From: Romanomermis culicivorax
Taxonomy: Eukaryota > Nematoda > Enoplea > Mermithida > Mermithidae
Reading direction: 5' to 3'
Assembly: GCA_963922205.1 (NCBI GenBank)
Contig: CAWUHX010000321.1
Location: 1 to 64,000 of the forward strand
Length of the DNA: 64,000 bases
Under the pieces are notes generated by a model, which saw nothing but the letters and a program-made list of their open reading frames with translations, did no database searches and was not told the origin of the DNA. The position numbers and the translations under genes are program-made. How positions within the stretch are numbered: position 1 is the stretch's first letter; each line of letters opens with the position of its first letter. This document shows, one piece after another, positions 56,080-64,000 of the stretch.

Positions 56080-56770
56080 AGTCATAACCACTGACGTCAG
56101 CAATGATAACACCACATGTTGTTGTTTTCAAGTGGAGTGTCTTACAAACCCTATCTCTGACATCTGCAACTGACTCATAGGCTGCTGTTGCATCGGGGCA
56201 CTTGACTCTATGGGCCATGCCTCTGACGTCAGCAACAGCGGCATCATGTGTAGCCATTCAGGGGTAGCTGGTTCTCAGTATCCTTCCCCTGACACCCGCA
56301 AGAGCTGTATCCCTTGCTGTTGCCTTAAGGGATGGGTGGCCTAACTGGCTCTACCTCTGACGTCAGCAATAGCAACATAACATGTTGTCATTGTGGGCCA
56401 GTGATCTTACAGCACCATCCCCCTGACATCTGCAACAGCAGAGGCGCATGTTGTTGCACTAGGGCTGGTTGGTTTACCGACTTCAGTCCTTGATGTCAGC
56501 AATGGTAACACCATGTGTTGTTGTTCTGAGGTCTATGGGCCTTGCAAACCCTACATCTGACATCTGCAGCAACTGCATCCCATATCATTGCTGTAGGGTA
56601 GCTGATACTCAGTTGTGTCCTTTTGACGTCAGCAATGGCAACACGCCTTGTTACTGTAGCAAAGCTGTTAGCCTCAGAGCCCTATCCTCTGATGTCGGCA
56701 ATGATATTGTCTCATGTTCCAGTATTGGAATTGAGATTTTACAATCCTATTCTGGCCTCTGCAAAGGGAA
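56080..56770 (+). repeat. 66-bp tandem array carrying CRE motifs
   Basis: A motif of form TGACGTCAGCAA or TGACATCTGCAA starts at 56092, 56158, 56224, 56290, 56358, 56424, 56491, 56558, 56624 and 56690. The perfect palindrome TGACGTCA (CREB/ATF consensus) is at 56092, 56224, 56358 and 56624, with TGATGTCA at 56491. Each is followed by a run rich in CAACA and TGTTGTTG. Confidence 0.9.
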
Positions 56771-58829
56771 TGCTACATGTTACTGTAGGGGTTTTGTGGC
56801 AGTAGGCCTTTACCTTTGACGCTCATACTGCAATATGAGACTACGGCACTACATCCCAGTTACCTGAGGTCAGCACCAAGAGTGTGTGGTGGTGCTTTTC
56901 AAATCCTTGACATTAGCACCAGGGTACTATTGGTATCTAAAGATACCACTTGAGTTGTAGGTGATTGTTGGAACATGACCCTCTCACCTATGGCTCTTGT
57001 CCAAGGGTTGATGTTTGCCTGTCACTGATGCCTGGGAAACATCAGTCAACATGCTGACTCAACCTGAGATGCCTTCAGTCTGTGTTACTGATCAGGTTGT
57101 CCGCCCGGGTAGCAGCACTGTTGGTCAGCATGTGACTGCCTTCAAAGCTTTAACTGCAGGTTTGAACGGTTTAAACTCAGCCTCAGCTGGGTTGGTTGCT
57201 TAACTTACATGGATGTTAGGCATTTGCAGTCGGTACTGCCTGTGTTCGACATCTGCAAGGGTTGGCAACCTTCTTGTAAGTTTCTTATCTAAATTTATTG
57301 CATTCATCTGATCTATGATCTTCTTTAGTGTCCCTGCTGGCGAGATTCCTCATGAATCATGGCATAGCCACCGGTTGGGCCTGAAGTGTAAAAGAACCCC
57401 CTGTAATACTTCTTTCACTCAAATGCCCTCATTAGCAGGCCTAATAATGTCCACACTAGAGTCACCCCTTAATCCTGAGTCCACCTCTGTTGGTTGTCCC
57501 TAAAGCATAATAAGCTGCGAGTCAGCCTCAGCAAAGGTGTTAGAGTCCGCCTCAACAGGAACAACTGAGTCCACCTCAGCCCTCACCTTACACTTTACAC
57601 TCATTTCCCGAGACAGACTCTACCCCTGTCTCAAGATGCTTTGAGTCGGCCTCGAACCATTTGGAGGAAGCCAGGCAAATCCCAACCTCCATGGGGCACA
57701 GCTGGGCCAAGGACCCCCATGCTACCCTTTTTACTGACTGAGTGTGCTAGAATATCACCTTGGTACCTGGTGCTCTTTGCGTCCTACTGGTGACCTAGGA
57801 GTCCTCACTTCATCTAAGTGATTGGAATGGCGGCCACCAGCTGTATATAATGCTCCTGGAGAGTACCGGTTCTGTTCAAAACACGAGCTCCCATTTCGGG
57901 CAGGGTTGTAAAGTATATGCGAATGTTGTATAATACTGTCATCACACTGTACAGAGATCACAATTGCTCCTAGTGAGTGAGGCTGGTTGCGTAGTAGCGC
58001 AGCCTGTTTGCGTAATCAGGTTTGTAAACTAATTTTGTCCCTATACATTTGTGCCCTTTAAGTTTACTTTAAGTTGTCCCCCTTTACTTATTAATTCCTA
58101 AGCTATTTCACGCACTACTCCTGGTGAGTAGGACTTTGTTGGTTACGAGTTCTCCCAAATCCAAGGTTTTGTAAACTAGCACAACAGACTTAACTTCCAA
58201 ACAAATTCCCTTTTGAGTGGGTTTATCCATACTCACAAGTCCTCCCTCGTCCTTCTTTTCAGTTGGGAAATCACTATTTCATTCAAATTTATTCATTTTT
58301 GGTTTAAACTAACCAGGTCTAGCCCCATTTTCTGTACTAGAGTTTTGGGATGTATAATTTCCCTCTCTTTTCACACTGGTCACCCCCTTTCTATGTACAT
58401 AGGTGGCCAGATAAATTCCCTTCTGTGTCATTCTACCTCTCTGGCTGTTCTGAGGGCTAAAACCTTGTTCTTTTCTAGCCCCATTGTTGAGTGGTCGCTA
58501 GTTATTGTAAAGAACAAGTGTCAAAGCCTCAAAAATACTGTCACATAAATGATCTCGTAATTCCCGCGCCTCTTCGCCGCGAGACCACAAGAGTAACACT
58601 TACCTCAATTTTACAAGATAGAGACACTTAGATGTTCCTCCTGTCTCAGTTCTAGTTTTAAAAAGACCAGTGTGCCTCTCTCTATTCAGTTTGATCGGAT
58701 AGCTTCACAGGCACCATTATCAGTCTAAGCCACCTTACAGGAAGATGATCCCTCAACTATGAAGTCAGAAGTTGACCTACTTCACAGATTGAGAATATGG
58801 TCCAAGCTGCATTTGAGAATGCCCTTGGA

Positions 58830-60252
58830 CCGCTCAACCAAAAGCTGGAGGCCATGAATGGCAGAAGGCACCCTCCTGTGTCCAGCTTCATGGCCCTCCT
58901 GCATTTTCGGGTGCTTTTGGTGAGTCTATAACGGATTTTATATCTCACTTGACCTGTTTCTTTACACTTACTCAAGGGGTAACAGAGAGGGATCATGCAT
59001 ATAAAATCGCGTTCCTGGAGTTTTGCCTAACAGGTCTTGCTCTTGCATCCTACCGGCACTTTAGCAGTGGTACTCCACAGCCTACCCTCTATGAAGAGTT
59101 CACAACTTCTCTATGGAAAGACTTTCCAGTAGGGCGTGACTCAGATCTGCATCAGCAGCTGATCAAAGATGGCCTGCAGAAGCCAACTGAGTCTGCGATA
59201 GTTTATCTTGAGCATCTTAAGAGACTATCCAGGGTGGCTTATCTGGATCTCGCAACTGACTTTAGAGATTCAATTATAAAACCTATCTTTCTGAGGGGGC
59301 TGAGACCAGTCTTCCCAGATAGTATTAAGTTCAGGTAGTTTGCAACTCTTGAAGAGACTATTAAGGCAGCCTGTTATGCAGAATCACAGATTTTTCAGGA
59401 TGAGATTCGGTATACAGCCCCAACTAATGCTGTTTTCTCTTCAGAACAAAAGACCGCCGGATCACAACAGTTCATGTTGAATCAAAGGGGCAATGCTCAA
59501 CATCTATTGTCAATGCCATCTGACGAGATTCGATGATTACAGTCGGAGATGGCCAGGCTCACAGCCCACATTGGGGGGCTTACAGCTCAGCAACAGGCGC
59601 CAGCTCCGAGAAATCCTACACAGCCATCGGCGCACATCCAAAATGCTGGCCATCCCCCATTGGGGGCACATTTACAGATGTGCTCCTTCTATGGACGTTG
59701 CACCCACAATGACACCAGTTGTAGGCCGCTGACGTGGTGCTCGCAGCACCTGCAGCGTTGCAGCTATTGGGACCCAAGGTCCATCGGTGAGCCCTTGAGT
59801 TCATTGCCAACAGTACTATCCGAGCATTGTCCATCGATAAGTTTCTGTTGGCAGGCAGACAGTTGTCCCCAGCAGTGGACGCCATCCACAGTGCTGTAGA
59901 ATAGTCAAGTCGCAATGTGCAGCCCACATCAGCAGTTGCCAGGTTATGATCAATGACGACGACAAGTGCCAAGATGCTGCAGCAACAATGACGACGACAA
60001 GTGCCAAGATGCCCAGCAACAACCATTATCCAACGTGACCAACTCACCAACCAAGGTGGCCAACACCTTTGTAGAGACGTTGCAGGCTGTCAACAACAAC
60101 CTCAGCATCATCGAGGCCTCGCCTTTCCTGACAGCTACCGCCCCACCATCCCCGAAGGTTGGCATTCTTCATGAAGTCCACCTATGCGGGGGCCTGGTCA
60201 TCGACTTCCACAGTGAGGAGCCGATATCTTCGGGCAGCGACGATAAAGAGTG
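58830..60252 (+). pseudogene. Gag of the second Gag-Env-Pro element
   Basis: Capsid frame from about 58850 (GESITDFISHLTCFFTLTQG) through TAG 59336 to about 59540. It aligns with the Gag at 40.7-41.2 kb (RDSDLHQQLIKDGLQKPTES versus RDNELHQQFSPERKQ). Past 59540 the frame changes. A Gln/Ala-rich region with cysteine-rich CSFYGRCTHNDTSC (about 59684) may be a diverged zinc-binding stretch. It includes a 35-base tandem duplication at 59951-60020. Confidence 0.65.
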
Positions 60253-60362
60253 AGGCTGTCCGACGGGCCCACACTGTGAACTTTGGTGTAAATTTACAGA
60301 CACCCTTTATAAATAGTTTGTACATAATAAATTGGGCCTTCGTGACATTACTGTTCTTAGAA

Positions 60363-62130
60363 ATGAGCACTGCAATACATGCTACTCAGTACCAATTCTG
60401 TGGTCTTTCAAGAAGCAGTCATCCACTTGAGCTACCTCGAAAAGCAGAATGCAAACCACCAAAATCTTCATGGAGTCCACGATGCATGAATGTCACAGTG
60501 TATGTTCCTAGTTCTGATCCAATCACTACATTAGCGTGGAAATGCACATTGCATAACCATAAAGTCTGCATGAACACTGGTTTCTTTGGATCTAGGGGCA
60601 TTACTGCAGATGTCATTACTACTCTGCACTAGCGCCTGCGGCTTGTACGCTAGCACATCATATTATGGTGTTTGGTTTACAGAAGCTTGTGGAAATCCGC
60701 CCTGGCTTTTATAGCACTAACCCAACACTGGAGGTGATGTACACATGGTTCTGCAGCGACATCTGCAAGATGGTGACTAACCTCTTCATTGAGGAGGGAC
60801 AAATTGCTTAATGGGATGGCACTACAGCTCTAAGTACCTTAGGAGATGTAGGTGGATGCAGTCCCACTGCAGGTCAGTGCACTACCCCTGATGGGGTCAT
60901 TGTCTGGCCTGCTACAAATTTCACAGCACAGTGTCATTATCGCCCTCAGGGAAATTACACTGCCTCTGTATCAGGGAACCATGTCATCATCGATGATTTA
61001 CAGGTTGCCCCCAAGATCCCAGGGAACTCTTGTGTCTTCCGGTTGTGTCCCAACCTCCGGTCAAACACAAGTGGGACAGATCAGGGTCTTCTTCTATGCA
61101 TCCACAGAAGATTTAATTTGACCAGAAAATGCTTGAATTGGCAAAGGACTCATGTCCCGACCCTGTGAACACCAAACTGAACTATTCAGCTCAGTAGATC
61201 AAGGAGTCAGAAATTAACAATTTTTGATTCATGTGGCTTGAGCTTTGCTCTCACGCTCAACACTTCCTTGATCTGACTTGGCAGTTGCTTCGATTTGACC
61301 CTACCCTGGGTGCCCGGGCATTTCTGCAAAGGAATGACCTGATGGCCAATTCACAGGTGAGGCACTGACAATATGGCTGTGTCAAAAGGTCAACGCCACA
61401 TATGTCTATCACTCGTACCGAGTGGGAGACACCTGTTACAAGTATCTTCCTGTACAGGTTGGTGGTACCATTTATTTTGCCACCCCCAGTGGCCCAGATC
61501 TCATTAAAGTTAGCCCAATTGTGCTGTGTGACCATCACTTTACAGGGATTTTCCAAAATTGCTCAGGCTGGTTTACTGACTTTGGCACGGTCCATGTGAG
61601 CCATATACCCCCTGAATTCTTCTGGAAACAGTGCTTTAATGTCACTCACTTTGATGCTCCTGCGCTCTTTCATGATCAGTTGGTGATGACCCCTTCGAGT
61701 TTTGCCTTCTTTAAACAGTATGTTTACAAGACTGAGCAGATTGAAGCCGTTCTAAACTGGTTGGTAAATTTTACCACTGGTCTATCTCTGCAACCAGATT
61801 CTCTATATCAGGCATTTGCAGGGGTAGGGACTGACATCAAGGACTCCCTGGAAGGTGTCGGTCTAGCAGCAAGCCATGTGATTACTGGTCAACAACACAA
61901 CCTCATTCAGGGCTTACAGTCTGTTCTGAGTGGACCAGTTCAGTTGATCTTCAACACCCTCATCACCCTGGCAGTGTTGGTGGGTATAGGATATCTCATC
62001 TATGTTGGGATATCCTACGATCTCAGCTACTGCTTGTGGAAAAGACAGGTTCAGTTTGCTAGCCACTTTTCTCCATTGGGTCTTTTCCGCAAAGTCCAAT
62101 GCTGGCTTGGTTTTCACTATGTGCAGAAGG
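60363..62130 (+). pseudogene. Envelope-like glycoprotein of the second element, degraded
   Basis: Homologous along its length to the frame at 42314-44014. It starts MSTAIHATQYQFCG and carries CMNTGFFGSRGI, then frameshifts after 60630 (about 60640-61120 reads in another frame, with TAA 60809). From about 61370 it returns to the first frame with a cysteine-rich ectodomain (VGDTCYKYLPVQVGG), a Gly/Ser amphipathic zone and the membrane helix LIFNTLITLAVLVGIGYLIY near 61950-62010. Cysteines, the GFFGS phrase and the helix position match the other copy. It lies between gag and protease, in the protease frame. Confidence 0.6.
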
Positions 62131-62690
62131 ATGTACCATCCCAGTTAGATCGAATCACTCCGTGTTTTGTTGTACTGGTCGATGCCAAGGAAACTCCTGC
62201 TTTCCTTGACACTGGATGTCCATGGACAATCATTACTCAACATCTGCACAACGCTTTGATTAAGGAGAGTCTGAAGGCGGCTATGGCATTCCAGCAACAT
62301 CATGACTTTAATCAATTGATGAATATCAATGGAAAAGCCTTTCATACTCTCATATCCTGACTGTATGAGATCATGTTGCCTGGAACTCGCCAGCCGAACA
62401 CAAGGATTGATATACATCTCCATGTGTGTAAGACTATGTCTCCTTTCTGGGCATCAGTAGATCTGATTTTTGGACTGGACTTTCTTGAACAGTTCAAGAA
62501 CCTCACATTTGATTACCAACAAAATGTCTGTCCGTTGAATGGGGTAGAACTGCCACTTCTACTGACAGCAGCTGAGATTGATCAGATCAAACCCTGGTCG
62601 GAGAACACACGTTCACTATCAAGGGCCTCTTACAGGTCGCGGTTTCAATCAAGATCAAGGACTTTGTCTATTTCTCGGCCACCCTCATAG
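62131..62690 (+). pseudogene. First retropepsin-like domain (PR1)
   Basis: In frame behind Env. Catalytic-type motif PAFLDTGCPWTII (Asp codon 62208) and, after a TGA at 62358, the C-terminal partner motif DLIFGLDFLEQF (about 62456-62490), with a strand NLTFDYQQNVCPLNGVELPL. Spacing between the two motifs (about 88 codons) is within the retropepsin range. A second complete domain follows about 1 kb downstream. Confidence 0.6.
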
Positions 62691-62765
62691 GCATCCTCAG
62701 TCACCTCATCACATGGGTCGACCAGAGGTACCCTGACCTCTTCCAGGCGGGCCAGTCATCATTTA

Positions 62766-63827
62766 ATGGCCAGGCCAGGGTCGAGTTGCCCCCGACCCTT
62801 GCCTGGAAATGCTCCAGTTACACTAGAGAAGGGCCAGTTCCATGAGCCTAGTGATTCAGATGCCCCTGCATCACCTGTGCTGGAAGTCCAACCACTTTCA
62901 GACACAGAGATTGAATTCCTAGGAGCTACCCAGAGCTCAGGGGAGCATTCAGATCATGTACTTACTGTACAGGTTTATCCCACTCCCCAGGACCACCCAG
63001 AAACATCTGTTAGTTACGCTCTGGTAGGTCTACTCCACTGCACCAGTTGGCTGATTCCAAAGGGAACTGATACCCCAGAGTCGAGCTTTGGTGATACTGT
63101 ACCTGATCCAGGTCATGTAGTGTCAGCCTTCTACCCCACTGAGATGAGGACCCCTCATATCAGACTTCTCCTGAACAACAGGGTGGAAGCCAAGGCTCTA
63201 ATTGATACAGGAGCCATTTTCTCGCTCCTGGATCTCAAGTTGGCAGTCCAACTACCGGACTTGGTGCTCACAGAGACTAGGGCTCGTCCCATAGCTGCTA
63301 ATGGGTCTCTGATCCTACTGCTAGACGCTGCCTATGTCACAGTGACAGTGGTCGATGTCTCTGAATGGATTCAGGCCCAGATACAGGAGAATTGTTTGGC
63401 TGAACTAGTCCTGGGGACAAACTTCCTCTGACGGTTCAATTGTGTTAGCTTGAACTGGGAGAAATCATTTCTCGAGTTGAAGGACCGCAACGTCCTGTGT
63501 GATGGCCTCATTCACAATCCACCTTCTGCACATGGTGCTCAGCCCTTTCAGGAGTTGATTGTCCTTGAGCCCCGCTTGCTAACACAATTCACTGCACCTG
63601 TACCATCACTATATACGAATGTACCAGAGGTGGCTTTCTTCCCTAAGCCCCTCTCAGAAACTCATAACACCATATATTTTGCTGGCACTGTGAGTACAGT
63701 GACCAATGGTTGCATACCCTCGCAGGTAGTCAACCTGAATACACATTCAGTGGTTCTCTACCCGCACATGACCATCCGTGATGTGCAGATGCACACTGAT
63801 CTCTCATGGGGATCGGGGATCAAATAG
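62766..63827 (+). pseudogene. Second retropepsin domain (PR2) and linker to RT
   Basis: Same frame as Env and PR1. A Pro/Ser-rich linker precedes KALIDTGAIFSLLDLKLAV (Asp codon 63204) and AELVLGTNFL (about 63399-63428), followed by TGA 63429, then a segment matching the post-protease region at 44580-44990 (e.g. ALPCDGLEY-like VLCDGLIH). It ends at TAG 63825. It corresponds to the single protease of the 39.8-kb element. Confidence 0.65.
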
Positions 63828-64000
63828 GATACCATCCTTGATTGGAAGTGGGTCAAGGCAAATGCTGTGATATCCCCTGATATCTCCTCACAGGACAGGA
63901 TGGCTTTGATCAACCTCCTAGTCATATACACTGACCTTTATGCTGTTGATGAGAAGGACACAAGTTCCACTGATCTTGTGCACCATGAGATCAGCATGGG
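63828..64000 (+). CDS. Start of reverse transcriptase, cut by window end
   Basis: The frame continues past TAG 63825 with ALINLLVIYTDLYAVDEKD, which corresponds to LLRAISKYPTLYAKSKMD at the start of the RT at 45.0 kb. Only the first 57 codons are in the window. Confidence 0.55.

Larger units (their letters stand above)
53563..58740 (+). promoter_or_regulatory. Very long LTR/leader of the second Gag-Env-Pro element
   Basis: This 5.2-kb stretch differs from the flanking DNA: less AT-rich, no long frame, many short degenerate tandem repeats (54822-54930; 56080-56770; 57470-57655). It starts TGTAACCC at 53563, like the TGTAAC start of the LTR at 47656, and leads into gag. A possible LTR end is GTTGGTTAC at 58138-58146, resembling GGTGGTTACA at 48561, but no TGG primer site follows. 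The downstream LTR lies outside the window, so LTR status is unproven. Confidence 0.4.

Overview
The window is AT-rich animal DNA with long introns and many mobile elements. A few spliced host genes are buried among LTR retrotransposons, foldback and TA-flanked inverted-repeat elements, and minisatellites. Introns end in short T-rich CAG or TAG acceptors, and there are small interstitial runs of the TTAGGC telomere unit that nematodes use (near 676-733 and 28899-28917). Together with secreted-lectin and seven-helix receptor genes this suggests a nematode, but that is an inference and no single-copy marker gene settles it.

Layout. 1-7.3 kb: small inverted-repeat elements, a 1.1-kb foldback element (1704-2822) and the last exon of a multi-pass membrane protein (4402-4638). 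7.3-13.3 kb: a two-exon laminin-G-like gene whose 5.3-kb intron carries a 98-bp tandem array and a 1.7-kb element with roughly 200-bp terminal inverted repeats. 14.6-27.2 kb: a minus-strand Ty3/gypsy-like element with an intact 2037-codon Gag-Pol frame, followed downstream by an intact 1426-codon frame encoding a DEDDy 3'-5' exonuclease with an RGG tail. 27.6-32.7 kb: a secreted C-type lectin/EGF gene in five exons. 33.6-36.4 kb: orphan exons on both strands. 37.6 kb: an (ATTTAC)n microsatellite. 39.8-48.6 kb: a decayed LTR element ordered Gag - Env - protease - RT/RNase H - integrase. 48.8-49.9 kb: a minus-strand rhodopsin-like receptor gene or pseudogene holding a tRNA-like remnant. 49.9-52.5 kb: an inverted second copy of the compound repeat from 8-11 kb, and a GC-rich inverted-repeat element. 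53.6-64 kb: the 5' part of a second LTR element of the Gag-Env-Pro type, with a very long leader or LTR that includes a 66-bp CRE-bearing tandem array.

Most notable. (i) An exonuclease ORF sits in the env position of an intact-looking Ty3/gypsy element. (ii) In two related elements (39.8-48.6 and 53.6-64 kb) the envelope-like glycoprotein lies between gag and protease, in the protease frame, instead of after integrase. (iii) The second of these carries two successive retropepsin domains; the first element keeps only a relic of the upstream one. (iv) A strictly periodic CRE array lies in the presumed regulatory region of the 53.6-kb element.

The Gag-Env-Pro elements carry several in-frame stops and are described as degraded copies. 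No reading frame has been repaired or joined here. LTR ends for the 14.6-27.2 kb element were not found by eye, so its exact limits are open.
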